From: Embleya sp045207655
GTDB lineage: Bacteria > Actinomycetota > Actinomycetes > Streptomycetales > Streptomycetaceae
Reading direction: 5' to 3'
NCBI RefSeq assembly: GCF_045207655.1
Contig: NZ_CP108784.1
Span: 5,766,001 to 5,830,000 of the forward strand
DNA length: 64,000 nt
Positions 25,101-32,832 of this stretch are shown here, piece after piece. The notes beneath the pieces were generated by a model. The model was not told where the DNA came from and made no database searches. It worked only from the letters and a program-made list of their open reading frames with translations. A program made the position numbers and the translations under genes. Positions within the stretch are counted from its first letter, which is position 1. Each line of letters starts with the position of its first letter.

Positions 25101-26193
25101 CGAGCGCGCTGATCTTGTCGGTGGACAGCGTCCACCACTCCTGCGTGGTGAAGTCGTTCGCGTTCTCGAGCCGGGCCAGACCGTTGGGCTTGTTGTTGGA
25201 CGACAGCGCGGCGCCGACCATGCCCTTGAAGAGCTGGAAGCGCTCCTCGACGGCGGTGATCTTGTCCCGACTGACGTTGGCCTTGTAGACGGCGTTCCAG
25301 TCGGCGGGCGCGACGCTGGTGAATCCGCGGATCGCGTTCTGCTCGGCCTCGTTCAGGCGCGCGAGCGTCTCGCTCGCCTCCAGCGGGATCTCGTTCGGCT
25401 TGAGGCCGTACGCGATCACCGCGGCGCGCTGCGAGGACGCGTACGCCTTCGATTCACCGAACGACCCGAGCGCGCGGGCGCCCTGGATCAGGTCGGCGTC
25501 ACGGGTGACTTCGGGCGCCTCCTGGTTGATCTGCAGCAACTGCAGGATCATCTTGTTGTAGGCGTCGACCGTGCTGCGGGTGCTCGTGCGGAAGGCGTCC
25601 TGACGGGTTCGGTTCAACTCCGTCAGCGAGTGGCCGATGTCCTTGAGTGTGGCGCCGAGCACCGGCATCGAATCGGTGTTCATCTTCGCGACGGTCGCGT
25701 TGTAGACGGTGACCTGGTCGTCGGTGGTCTTCTTGGCCTTGTTCACCTCGGCCGTCAGATCCGCCGACGGAGCCACGCTCGCCTGCGCGAGCAGGTCGCG
25801 TTCCTGCTCCAGCCACGCGGCCAGCGTCGACGCCTGGTCGATGATGGCCGCGGCCTTCTGCACCGTGTCCATCTCGCGCGTCTTGTCGATCGACGACTGG
25901 ATACGCAGGCCGCCGAGCAACGCGGCGACCACGACCGGGAGCAGGAGCAGCGCGGTGATCCGGGTACGGATGCGCCAGTTCCTGATCGAGAACAGCAACT
26001 TGAGCCGGGACGGTGCCGTCCCGGCGGGCCGGGCTGCCCCGGCGCCGGCTATGGAGTCCCCGACGGAGTCGGCGGGCTCGTTGGCATCCTGGGGTCCGCT
26101 GGCTTGCTGCGGGGCTCGCACCTCCGGCGTGGAGGGACCGGCCGTGGCCGGGGCCCCTGCGGAGTCGTGCTGCTTCTTCCGACGTCCCTGCAC
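22105..26193 (-). CDS. cvnA: conservon sensor histidine kinase-like protein CvnA (nitrate-sensor type)
   Basis: About 1362 aa. It has a short Pro/Ala-rich cytoplasmic start, a first transmembrane helix (ITALLLLPVVVAALLGG), an extracytoplasmic NIT-type sensor domain of about 300 residues, a second helix (ILVVGALLITILLGVIVARS), HAMP, a dimerisation/H-box region (LFKLDHLATRMRRN) and a HATPase domain with EIHDNGIGLTGDDL and GLFVVGRLATRHGI. A tail of about 650 residues follows, rich in Pro, Gln and Gly, ending with GLPRRVPRANLVPGG and RSPDEVRGRLTNF. GTG 26193 is the best start given AAGAGG upstream, but spacing is long. It probably senses an external signal and controls the CvnB/C/D switch. Antisense open frames across it are codon-bias shadows. 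Confidence 0.92.
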   Translation of the reverse strand: MQGRRKKQHDSAGAPATAGPSTPEVRAPQQASGPQDANEPADSVGDSIAGAGAARPAGTAPSRLKLLFSIRNWRIRTRITALLLLPVVVAALLGGLRIQSSIDKTREMDTVQKAAAIIDQASTLAAWLEQERDLLAQASVAPSADLTAEVNKAKKTTDDQVTVYNATVAKMNTDSMPVLGATLKDIGHSLTELNRTRQDAFRTSTRSTVDAYNKMILQLLQINQEAPEVTRDADLIQGARALGSFGESKAYASSQRAAVIAYGLKPNEIPLEASETLARLNEAEQNAIRGFTSVAPADWNAVYKANVSRDKITAVEERFQLFKGMVGAALSSNNKPNGLARLENANDFTTQEWWTLSTDKISALGQVEAQLGLKLAATAKDLRDEARTDALVNTILVVGALLITILLGVIVARSLVRSLNTLRRSALEVAEERLPETVRRLSESDPGDVDLAIEPIGVLSRDEIGQVARAFDAVHAEAVRLAAEQALLRGNVNAMFVNLSRRSQSLIQRQLALISDLENREADPDQLANLFKLDHLATRMRRNGENLLVLAGEEPGRRWTRPVPLVDVLRAAASEVEQYERVELGALPTTDIAGRAVNDLVHLLAELLENSTTFSSPHTKVRVTGHILPDGRALIEIHDNGIGLTGDDLADANQRLARPPVVDVSISRRMGLFVVGRLATRHGIRVQLRPGEGGGTTALVMLPIELIQGDRPGGGDGWSKGGDKTAAAVSGWSEELPSAAPVAQALPGPRVGSRAEERNRRRELPQRGADAPAQPVNQAPQPTQIPTNRPAQPPVQQEPSYGSTQSFAAPSFQDGSAGTDTPYPGTVNPFASEPGVTSTGAHRAPSSPPPATPGRDNPFAPVLPQPPQHQPRPDDPRTGAFPAAPSAPMFGTGEDGREVESQQARYGQDTGSFPAAPQPQAGSGRAGDTSQFAFGTPYADESQPAAEFDRGGYEQPAQPFGGPGAELAPRSQERAPAPWGTEYDELAPVAPLPVEPVAPPADVPSAYDAPRREELTRREDLPQHGQGPADGRTSTGDALPVLRGLPQARPEPARQEQDEHTRAEQARGPQGDVRPAVSPFAPAGPGRSEGSPFAPVGGSESAEQLPAPSELDMSAPPSTGDDGRLPIFDTLESDWFHRQGNRGGRMRAAQVRSTPRGGEQATPAREQAEPEAGPLGGLDRRVPMATNPPQTPAPVEQVPTFGAGRPQPVTDMFGTPTEPDEIVEQSPAVAPAVGPQGQQSGWYSAGDDGWRAAEAAREPSSGGTTGAGLPRRVPRANLVPGGVEQSGGAQASGHPGAGPAAPGTRQEQPGRQAAPGAPGLSRSPDEVRGRLTNFRRGIQQGRTAGSGGSAPRPRDENNQEQA

Positions 26194-26713
26194 TAGCGTC
26201 GCAACCTCTTGTGACCAGTCGTTAGACCCGCCGGTAAGGCGAGGCTCGTGTGCGTTAATCCCTGGATTCGCGTCTTCCCAGGGCACCTCGGCCGCGTTCG
26301 CGCGGCGAGGTGAAGGAACTCCGCTTGATGGGAACCACCCCCGTGGTCGCAGGCATTTCAGCACAGCCACGGGGCCGCAACAAGATAGCGGGGTCCGGAC
26401 AAATGTCCATTGCACCCGGTGTCGGCCGTTAAGCCGTTTCGCCGGGAAAACGACCGGTATTAAGGGGTAATCAGGGGCAAAACGCCACACGTTTGCTGAT
26501 GTTCCGAGGAGGTGAAAATCACATATTGACGTCGGGGTTCGAACACCTGGTGTAAACCGTGATGCGCAGTCGGTGATCGAGGCCGTCGGGTCACCCGTGA
26601 CCACCCCTGACGTAACCACGGGTAATCTTGAAGAACAAGGCTGCACCCTGCACGCACTTGTGGACACGCACGTGTGGACGCGTACGGACGAGGAAGAGCG
26701 AGAACCGGGAACC
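26194..26713. other. promoter-rich spacer between cvnA and a small plus-strand gene
   Basis: 520 bases, noticeably less GC-rich than its surroundings around 26430-26560 (gttaagccgtttcgccg, gtattaaggggtaatcagg). It most likely contains the divergent promoters of cvnA and the small gene at 26714. A 14-bp palindrome GGTCAC-CC-GTGACC lies at 26589-26602. No gene or leader peptide could be supported. Confidence 0.45.
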
Positions 26714-26884
26714 GTGGACAACATCAGCACGCACCGCCCCAGCACGGCCAACCCCCGGCGCACCCAACTGGACGTGGTGCTGCCCCGGCAGCGGGTGGCC
26801 GAGGCGGGCGTCGAGCAGTCGGTCATCGCCGAGGTGCGGACCGCGAACCCCAGGCGTACCAACCTGATGGACACCCCGGCCTGA
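26714..26884 (+). CDS. small protein with a duplicated TANPRRT motif
   Basis: 56 aa from GTG 26714, with gaggaagagcgag about 15-25 bases upstream; longer in-frame starts exist. It begins MDNISTHRPS and contains TANPRRTQLDVVLP and, 27 residues later, TANPRRTNLMDTPA at the C-terminus. The repeated motif and the GC-rich third positions argue for a real gene. Between the repeats is the helical segment RQRVAEAGVEQSVIAEV. No known family is recognised. It is divergent from cvnA and followed after 87 bases by the FAH-family gene. Confidence 0.5.
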   Translation: MDNISTHRPSTANPRRTQLDVVLPRQRVAEAGVEQSVIAEVRTANPRRTNLMDTPA

Positions 26885-26971
26885 CCCCGCCGGACCGCAC
26901 GCCGAGGCGGCCCGTGCCCGCGTAGCCTTGGGCACGTCTCGTTCGTGACTCTCCGGCAAGGGTGACCCATC

Positions 26972-27772
26972 TTGCGCATCGCCAGGTTCTCCACCGACGA
27001 CTCCGTCTCCTTCGGGGTGGTGACCGGCGACGCCGACCAGCCCGAGTCGCTGGTGGTGCACGCCCTCGCCGGCCACCCGTTCGGCGAACTGCGACCCACC
27101 GGCGCGCAACACGCGCTGTCCTCGGTCCGCCTGCTCGCGCCCGTACTGCCGAGCAAGGTCGTCGCGATCGGCCGGAACTACGCCGCGCACGCCGCCGAGA
27201 TGGGCTCCGCCGTGCCCGAGGCGCCGATCACCTTCCTCAAGCCGTCCACCTCGGTGATCGGGCACGGCGACGGGATCGCCTACCCGCAGATCTCCGACGA
27301 TGTGCACCACGAGGCCGAACTGGCCGTGGTGATCGGTCGGATGTGCCGGGACGTGCCGGCCGAGCGGGTGGCCGAGGTGATCTTCGGCTTCACCTGCGCC
27401 AACGACGTGACCGCGCGCGACCTGCAACGGGCCGAGGGTCAGTGGGGTCGGGCCAAGGGCATGGACACCTTCTGCCCGCTGGGCCCGTGGGTGGAGACCG
27501 ACATCACCCTCGACCAGGTCTCCGAAGGCGAGGGCCTGACCGTGGCGTGCACCGTCAACGGCGAGGTGCGCCAGGCCGGCAGCACCGGGCAGATGATCCG
27601 TACCGTCACCGAGCTGATCGTGCACGTGACCCAGGCGATGACGCTGCTGCCCGGCGACGTGCTGCTCACCGGTACGCCGGCCGGGGTCGGTCCGCTGCAC
27701 GTGGGCGACCGGGTTTCGGTCACCGTGGGTGGCGTCGGCACCCTCACGAACACGGTGATCAAACGCGGATGA
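26972..27772 (+). CDS. fumarylacetoacetate hydrolase (FAH) family protein
   Basis: 266 aa. The C-terminal FAH fold carries IGRNYAAHAAEMG, the metal-binding acidic residues in HHEAELAVVIGR and FTCANDVTARDLQR, the substrate-side GMDTFCPLGPWV, and LTGTPAGVGPL near the end. Such proteins act as oxaloacetate decarboxylases/tautomerases, acylpyruvases or ring-cleavage product hydrolases; the substrate cannot be told from sequence. TTG 26972 is the start: aagggtg precedes it and the product then begins MRIARFS, as in related actinobacterial proteins. Confidence 0.88.
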   Translation: MRIARFSTDDSVSFGVVTGDADQPESLVVHALAGHPFGELRPTGAQHALSSVRLLAPVLPSKVVAIGRNYAAHAAEMGSAVPEAPITFLKPSTSVIGHGDGIAYPQISDDVHHEAELAVVIGRMCRDVPAERVAEVIFGFTCANDVTARDLQRAEGQWGRAKGMDTFCPLGPWVETDITLDQVSEGEGLTVACTVNGEVRQAGSTGQMIRTVTELIVHVTQAMTLLPGDVLLTGTPAGVGPLHVGDRVSVTVGGVGTLTNTVIKRG

Positions 27773-27846
27773 CCCGCCGCGCGCGGCCGATGATGGGCGG
27801 GACACCCGGACTTGTGGTGGTTCGAACGAGGGTCCGGTAACCCGTT

Positions 27847-27875
27847 TTGGTCACGCGCGCCTCATCGGGTAAAGT
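27847..27875 (+). promoter_or_regulatory. candidate promoter of the tRNA genes
   Basis: TTGGTC (27847-27852), 17 bases, then TAAAGT (27870-27875). The spacing is ideal for the main sigma factor and places the start about 75 bases before tRNA-Gln. Confidence 0.5.
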
Positions 27876-27956
27876 TCTTCTCGTGCCGCCCCGCAAGGGA
27901 GCGGCACGGAGCGAAGTCCTCGCAAAAGCCCCCGGGTAACGCGAAGGACGGAGCAT

Positions 27957-28028
27957 TGGGGTATGGGGTAATTGGCAGCCCGACGGTTTCTGGTTCCGTT
28001 AGTCTAGGTTCGAGTCCTGGTACCCCAG
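27957..28028 (+). tRNA. tRNA-Gln (anticodon CTG)
   Basis: A 72-base cloverleaf. Acceptor TGGGGTA pairs with TACCCCA and G is the discriminator. The anticodon loop is ttCTGgt, and the T-arm contains ggttcgagtcc. No 3' CCA is encoded. Confidence 0.95.
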
Positions 28029-28083
28029 CTGCATCGTCCGTCTTCGGGCGATGTCGCTGGAAGAAGTTCATGATTGATGATCT

Positions 28084-28156
28084 GGCCCCGTTGTGTAGTG
28101 GCCTAGCACGTCGCCCTCTCAAGGCGGTAGCGCGGGTTCGAATCCCGTCGGGGCTA
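28084..28156 (+). tRNA. tRNA-Glu (anticodon CTC), copy 1
   Basis: The acceptor GGCCCCG pairs with CGGGGCT. The anticodon loop CTCTCAA gives CTC. The T-arm is gcgggttcgaatcccgt. CCA follows directly (28157-28159). It differs from copy 2 by one base in the anticodon stem (gTcgcc versus gCcgcc). Confidence 0.95.
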
Positions 28157-28207
28157 CCAGATCAGCCGTTCGCGGCTTCCACGGCACGAGCAACACCAGT
28201 GGTACGA

Positions 28208-28280
28208 GGCCCCGTTGTGTAGTGGCCTAGCACGCCGCCCTCTCAAGGCGGTAGCGCGGGTTCGAATCCCGTCGGGGCTA
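28208..28280 (+). tRNA. tRNA-Glu (anticodon CTC), copy 2
   Basis: Identical to copy 1 except for a C at the first anticodon-stem position, which restores a C-G pair. Here the bases after the discriminator are cct, so CCA is not encoded. Confidence 0.95.
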
Positions 28281-28287
28281 CCTCGAA

Positions 28288-28323
28288 GAAGAAGACCTCC
28301 CGCAATCGCGGGAGGTCTTCTTC
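28288..28323. terminator. bidirectional terminator between tRNA-Glu and ndgR
   Basis: GAAGAAGACCTCCCGC (28288-28303) and GCGGGAGGTCTTCTTC (28308-28323) form a perfect 16-bp stem with a 4-base loop. It serves the tRNA transcript, and ndgR may use it from the other side. Confidence 0.75.
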
Positions 28324-28458
28324 GTTGTGTGGCTTCGTCGTTCGTGCCGCTTCGCGGTTCGGGGCGTACTCGTTCGGCGGGGGCGGGCGTGCCCGCTTCG
28401 GGGCGCGACATCCGGCGTGATTCCCCGGACGCCCGTCGGCGCCCGGGGAGCGGGGCGG

Positions 28459-29184
28459 TCAGACCTCCACCTGGGCCCGACGCAGCGCGTCGGACAACTT
28501 GGCGGCGGCCTCCATGACGGCCTGCGCGTGCAGGCGGCCAGGATGCCGGGTCAGCCGCTCGATCGGGCCGGAGACGGACACGGCGGCCACCACGCGGTTG
28601 CTCGGGCCGCGCACGGCGGCGGAGACGGACGCGACGCCGGGTTCGCGTTCGCCGATGCTCTGCGCCCAGCCGCGGCGCCGCACGCCGGAGAGCGTGGTCG
28701 CGGTGAACCGCGCACCCTGCAGGCCGCGGTGCAGCCGCTCGGGCTCCTCCCACGCGAGCAGGCACTGCGCGGCCGATCCGGCCTTCATCGGCAGCGTGCT
28801 GCCGACCGGGACGGTGTCGCGCAGGCCGGAGAGCCGCTCGGCCGCGGCCACGCACACGCGCATGTCGCCCTGGCGTCGGTAGAGCTGCGCGCTCTCGCCG
28901 GTGATGTCGCGCATGTGCGCGAGCACCGGGTGCGCGGCGGCCAGCAGGCGGTCCTCGCCGGCCGCGGCGGCCAGCTCGGCCAGCCGCGGGCCGAGCACGA
29001 AGCGCCCCTGCATGTCGCGCGCGACCAGACGGTGGTGTTCCAGGGCCACCGCGAGTCGATGTGCGGTGGGCCGGGCAAGACCGGTTATGGCGACGAGTCC
29101 CGCGAGCGTGGCAGGACCGGCTTCGAGCGCGGCCAGCACGACAGCGGCCTTGTCGAGAACGCCGACTCCGCTAGAATTGTCCAT
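28459..29184 (-). CDS. ndgR: IclR-family regulator NdgR
   Basis: 241 aa. The N-terminal winged helix-turn-helix (LDKAAVVLAALEAGPATLAG and TGLARPTAHRLAVALEHH) is followed by the IclR effector-binding domain (residues about 80-235). NdgR regulates leucine and other amino-acid genes and antibiotic production in Streptomyces, and the gene is normally divergent from leuCD, as here. ATG 29184 gives MDNSSGVGVLDKAAVV, the typical start. A 19-bp palindrome lies in the shared promoter region and is the obvious binding-site candidate for control of both sides. Confidence 0.92.
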   Translation of the reverse strand: MDNSSGVGVLDKAAVVLAALEAGPATLAGLVAITGLARPTAHRLAVALEHHRLVARDMQGRFVLGPRLAELAAAAGEDRLLAAAHPVLAHMRDITGESAQLYRRQGDMRVCVAAAERLSGLRDTVPVGSTLPMKAGSAAQCLLAWEEPERLHRGLQGARFTATTLSGVRRRGWAQSIGEREPGVASVSAAVRGPSNRVVAAVSVSGPIERLTRHPGRLHAQAVMEAAAKLSDALRRAQVEV

Positions 29185-29197
29185 GCCTTGATATTGC

Positions 29198-29216
29198 CGT
29201 CTCGGATTACGAGACG
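29198..29216. promoter_or_regulatory. 19-bp palindrome in the ndgR-leuC intergenic region
   Basis: CGTCTCG-GATTA-CGAGACG: perfect 7-bp arms around 5 bases, 14 bases upstream of the ndgR start codon and within the region expected to hold both promoters. Its length and symmetry suit an IclR-type regulator. Binding by NdgR is inferred. Confidence 0.55.
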
Positions 29217-29403
29217 CAAGTCCGCGACCGAGGCCGGTGCCGGCACAGTGGCGCAACGCGCCGAACCCGAGCACCGGGGCAACAGCCGGGAGCCGTCGGG
29301 ACGCGGGCACGCGTCAGGGCGTCGACCGCGGATACGGAATCAGCCGCACCCGCGCGACAGAAGACACACAGCGCCGGCAATGGCGCCGGCCGGAGGGACA
29401 GCG

Positions 29404-30816
29404 ATGGGACGGACACTCGCGGAGAAGGTCTGGGACGCACATGTGGTGCGTCGCGCGGAGGGCGAGCCGGACCTGCTCTACATCGACCTGCACCTGCTGC
29501 ACGAGGTGACCAGCCCGCAGGCGTTCGACGGTCTGCGCCAGGCCGGTCGGCCGGTCCGGCGCACCGATCTGACGATCGCGACCGAGGACCACAACACGCC
29601 GACGCTCGACGTCGACAAACCCATCGCGGACCCGGTCTCGCGCGCCCAGATCGAGACGCTGCGCAAGAACGCCGCCGAGTTCGGGGTGCGGATCCACTCG
29701 CTGGGCGACGTCGAACAGGGCATCGTGCACGTGGTCGGCCCGCAGCTCGGGCTGACCCAGCCGGGCATGACCGTGGTCTGCGGCGACAGCCACACCGCCA
29801 CCCACGGTGCCTTCGGCGCACTGGCCTTCGGCATCGGTACCAGCCAGGTCGAGCACGTGCTGGCGACCCAGACGCTGCCGATGGCGCCGTTCAAGACGAT
29901 GGCGGTCACCGTCGAGGGCGACCTGCCCGAGGGGGTCGGCGCCAAGGACCTGATCCTCGCGGTGATCGCGCGGATCGGCACCGGCGGCGGTCAGGGCTAC
30001 GTCATCGAGTACCGCGGTCAGGCGATCCGGAACCTCTCGATGGAGGGCCGGATGACCGTGTGCAACATGTCGATCGAGGCCGGCGCCCGGGCCGGGATGA
30101 TCGCCCCGGACGAGACCACGTTCGAGTATCTGAACGGTCGCCCGCACGCGCCGCAGGGTGCCGACTGGGACACCGCGCTGGCGTATTGGAAGAGCCTGGC
30201 GACCGAGGCGGACGCGGTGTTCGACAAGGAGGTCGTCATCGACGCGGCCGAACTGTCGCCGTTCGTCACGTGGGGGACCAACCCCGGTCAGGGTGCGCCG
30301 CTGGCCGACTCGGTGCCGGACCCGGTCGCGATCGAGGACCCGGTCGAGCGCGCGGCGGCCGAAAAGGCCATCGCGTACATGGGTCTGACGGCGGGCCAGA
30401 AACTGCGTGAGATCGCGGTGGACACGGTCTTCGTCGGCTCGTGCACCAACGGTCGGATCGAGGACCTGCGCGAGGTGGCCGGCATCATCAAGGGCCGCAA
30501 GGTCGCCGACGGCGTGCGGATGCTGGTCGTTCCCGGTTCGGTGCGGGTCTCGCTCCAGGCCGTGTCCGAGGGCCTGGACAAGGTGTTCACCGAGTTCGGC
30601 GCCGAGTGGCGCTACGCGGGCTGCTCGATGTGCCTGGGCATGAACCCCGACCAACTCGCCCCCGGCGAGCGCAGCGCGTCCACGTCCAACCGCAACTTCG
30701 AGGGGCGGCAGGGCAAGGGCGGCCGCACCCACCTGGTCTCGCCGCAGGTCGCGGCCGCGACCGCGGTGCTGGGCCACCTGGCCGCACCCGCCGACCTGAA
30801 CACCGCAGGAGTCTGA
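29404..30816 (+). CDS. leuC: 3-isopropylmalate dehydratase, large subunit
   Basis: 470 aa. An aconitase-family protein that isomerises 2- to 3-isopropylmalate together with LeuD. The [4Fe-4S] cluster cysteines are in FVGSCTNGRIEDL and the C-S-M-C pair of GCSMCLGMNPDQL. The substrate-site segment VCGDSHTATHGAFGALAFGI is intact. ATG 29404 follows ggagggacagcg. leuD starts three bases after the stop. Confidence 0.97.
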   Translation: MGRTLAEKVWDAHVVRRAEGEPDLLYIDLHLLHEVTSPQAFDGLRQAGRPVRRTDLTIATEDHNTPTLDVDKPIADPVSRAQIETLRKNAAEFGVRIHSLGDVEQGIVHVVGPQLGLTQPGMTVVCGDSHTATHGAFGALAFGIGTSQVEHVLATQTLPMAPFKTMAVTVEGDLPEGVGAKDLILAVIARIGTGGGQGYVIEYRGQAIRNLSMEGRMTVCNMSIEAGARAGMIAPDETTFEYLNGRPHAPQGADWDTALAYWKSLATEADAVFDKEVVIDAAELSPFVTWGTNPGQGAPLADSVPDPVAIEDPVERAAAEKAIAYMGLTAGQKLREIAVDTVFVGSCTNGRIEDLREVAGIIKGRKVADGVRMLVVPGSVRVSLQAVSEGLDKVFTEFGAEWRYAGCSMCLGMNPDQLAPGERSASTSNRNFEGRQGKGGRTHLVSPQVAAATAVLGHLAAPADLNTAGV

Positions 30817-30819
30817 GCG

Positions 30820-31416
30820 ATGGAAGCCTTCACCACCCACACCGGAACGGCCGTCCCGCTGCGCGAGAGCAACGTGGACACCGACCAGATCATCCCCGCG
30901 CACTGGCTCAAGAAGGTCACCCGCGACGGCTTCGAGGACGGACTGTTCGAAGCCTGGCGCAAGAACCCGGAGTTCGTGCTGAACCGGCCGGAGCGGGCCG
31001 GCGCCACGGTCCTGGTGGCCGGTCCCGACTTCGGCACCGGGTCCTCGCGTGAGCACGCGGTGTGGGCCCTGCAGAACTACGGGTTCCGCGCCGTCATCTC
31101 GGCCCGCTTCGCGGATATCTTCCGCGGCAACTCGCAAAAGGGCGGTTTGTTGACCGTCGTGCTGCCGCAGGAGACGGTCGAACGCCTGTGGGCGTTGACC
31201 GAGGCCGATCCCACCGCCGAGATCACCGTGGATCTGGTGGGCCGTCAGGTCCGCGCGGGCGACCTCGTCGCGGACTTCGAGATCGACGACTACACGCGCT
31301 GGCGGCTGCTGGAAGGGCTGGACGACATCGGTCTGACCCTGCGTCACGAGGAGGACATCACCTCGTTCGAGGCGGACCGGCCGAGTTGGCTGCCGCGCAC
31401 CCAACCGGTGAGCTGA
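30820..31416 (+). CDS. leuD: 3-isopropylmalate dehydratase, small subunit
   Basis: 198 aa. The swivelling domain partner of LeuC. Key segments: LRESNVDTDQIIPAHWLKKV, FGTGSSREHAVWALQNYGFR (substrate loop) and DIFRGNSQKGGLLTVVLP. It starts three bases after leuC, so the two are coupled. An 8-bp and a 14-bp hairpin follow the stop. Confidence 0.96.
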   Translation: MEAFTTHTGTAVPLRESNVDTDQIIPAHWLKKVTRDGFEDGLFEAWRKNPEFVLNRPERAGATVLVAGPDFGTGSSREHAVWALQNYGFRAVISARFADIFRGNSQKGGLLTVVLPQETVERLWALTEADPTAEITVDLVGRQVRAGDLVADFEIDDYTRWRLLEGLDDIGLTLRHEEDITSFEADRPSWLPRTQPVS

Positions 31417-31456
31417 TTACGAACTCCCTTGCAGGGCAAGGGAATTCGCGGGGATT

Positions 31457-31488
31457 GAACGGCGGGACGCGATCGCGTCCCGCCGTTC
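31457..31488 (+). terminator. leuCD terminator
   Basis: GAACGGCGGGACGC (31457-31470), GATC loop, GCGTCCCGCCGTTC (31475-31488): a perfect 14-bp stem. A smaller hairpin TCCCTTGC/GCAAGGGA (31425-31443) precedes it. Confidence 0.7.
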
Positions 31489-31579
31489 GCATGTTCGGCG
31501 TTCGCCCCAATGGGCGCCCCGTTGTGCCCATAGCCGGATGAGCTGTCACAATTGCGGTGTGGAGCACCAAGGCCGACAC

Positions 31580-31819
31580 GTGAACGAGTTCGAAGAAGTG
31601 GAACTCTTCGCCGAACTGGCCACCCGGTTGAAGGTCGCCCACGCCCGGGTGCGTAGGCTCCGACTACCGAACGAGGCTAAAGTGGCGCTAATACGCCGCT
31701 TGTTGGTCATCACCGACGCGGCAAAGCATGATTTGGCGGACGCCTCGCGGCGACTGACCAAGCTCATGGACGAGTTGGACGCGGGGCCCGCGAGTTCGCG
31801 GGACACCGCCGAAGCCTGA
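31580..31819 (+). CDS. small helical protein upstream of hupS, unrecognised
   Basis: 79 aa from GTG 31580 (ccaagg about eight bases upstream). An ATG at 31538 would add a C-x-x-C peptide but has no ribosome-binding site. The protein is mostly helical and charged (NEFEEVELFAELATRLKVAH, RVRRLRLPNEAKVALIRRLL, LADASRRLTKLMDELDAG). A similar small gene before hupS in Streptomyces is likely, from memory. It could be a coiled-coil adaptor. Function unknown. Confidence 0.65.
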   Translation: MNEFEEVELFAELATRLKVAHARVRRLRLPNEAKVALIRRLLVITDAAKHDLADASRRLTKLMDELDAGPASSRDTAEA

Positions 31820-31935
31820 ATCCGTTGCGACACAAGGGTGATTCGCCCGTTCGGTAATTGCTTCGGCACTTTTGGATGCTTAGCGTGCCCAATGCCGGCT
31901 GAACTGTCCCGGCATCGGTTTCCGAAGGGGAAGAC

Positions 31936-32727
31936 GTGAACAAGGCGCAGCTCGTCGAGGCGGTCGCTGACCGACTGGGTGGCCGCAAGGCCGCCGCAGA
32001 GGCAGTCGATGCCGTCCTCGACACCATCGTTCGTGCGGTCACGGGAGGAGACCGGGTGTCCATCACGGGCTTCGGCTCGTTCGAGAAGGTGGACCGTCCG
32101 GCTCGATACGCCCGCAACCCGCAGACCGGTGAGCGGGTGCGCGTCAAGAAGACCTCGGTGCCGCGCTTCCGCGCGGGCCAGGGCTTCAAGGACTACACCA
32201 GCGGGACGAAGAAGCTCCCCAAGCCCAACGTGAAGAGCGCGGCCGCCAAGAGCAGCCCGACTCCGCGCGTGATCGCGACGGACGCCACGGCGCCCGCCGC
32301 GAAGGCGACGACCCGCAAGACCACCACGGCGAAGAAGGCGCCGGCGAAGCCGGCCACCACGCGCGCCGCGGCGGTCAAGACCCCGGCCGCGACCACCCGC
32401 AAGACCGCGGCCGCCGCCAAGACGACGGCGGTCGCCAAGCCCGCCGCCAAGAAGGCGACCAAGGCGCCCGCGACCAAGGCCGCGAGCAAGCCGGCCGCGG
32501 CGAAGAAGGTCACGGCCAAGGCCGCGACCGGCACCACCAAGGCCACCACCACCAAGGCCGTCAAGAGCACTCCGGCCGCGGCCAAGGCTCCGGCGACCAA
32601 GGCGAAGGCGACCAAGGCCGCGCCGAAGGCCGCGACCGCCAAGCCGGCCGCGGCCAAGCCCGCCGCCGCCGCGAAGGCGCCCGCGACCAAGAAGCCCGCC
32701 ACCAAGCGCGCGGCCAAGAAGGCCTGA
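31936..32727 (+). CDS. hupS: HU-family nucleoid protein with long Lys/Ala tail
   Basis: 263 aa. Residues 1-92 are a complete HU domain (MNKAQLVEAVADRLGGRKAA, SITGFGSFEKVDRPARYARN, RVRVKKTSVPRFRAGQGFK), with the DNA-binding beta-arm around PARYARNPQTGE. Residues 93-263 are a repetitive Ala/Lys/Thr/Pro tail like that of histone H1. HupS is the second, sporulation-associated HU protein of Streptomyces and compacts spore nucleoids. GTG 31936 follows gaaggggaag. A weak promoter TTGCTT-N16-TAGCGT (31859-31886) lies upstream, and a strong terminator follows. Confidence 0.93.
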   Translation: MNKAQLVEAVADRLGGRKAAAEAVDAVLDTIVRAVTGGDRVSITGFGSFEKVDRPARYARNPQTGERVRVKKTSVPRFRAGQGFKDYTSGTKKLPKPNVKSAAAKSSPTPRVIATDATAPAAKATTRKTTTAKKAPAKPATTRAAAVKTPAATTRKTAAAAKTTAVAKPAAKKATKAPATKAASKPAAAKKVTAKAATGTTKATTTKAVKSTPAAAKAPATKAKATKAAPKAATAKPAAAKPAAAAKAPATKKPATKRAAKKA

Positions 32728-32766
32728 CGCGGCGGACATCGGCGGCCGGTCGACGGCCGACGAGGA

Positions 32767-32804
32767 CGACGGGCCGGAATCCCACTCGGGGTTCCGGCCC
32801 GTCG
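32767..32804. terminator. bidirectional terminator after hupS
   Basis: CGACGGGCCGGAA (32767-32779) and TTCCGGCCCGTCG (32792-32804) form 13 perfect pairs, extended inside by CCC/GGG. It lies between the convergent hupS and the next minus-strand gene. Confidence 0.75.
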
Positions 32805-32832
32805 CCGTGCGTGCCGGCATCCGGCGCGGGGG

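Noticed and set aside
22312..26196. A 1294-codon open frame on the plus strand opposite cvnA
   Set aside because: It is a shadow of the GC-rich third positions of cvnA; it has no domain, no start signal and overlaps a strongly supported gene over its whole length.
32230..32720. Repetitive bases within hupS that look like a tandem repeat array
   Set aside because: They encode the Lys/Ala/Pro tail of HupS and vary in unit length; not CRISPR and not a separate repeat.
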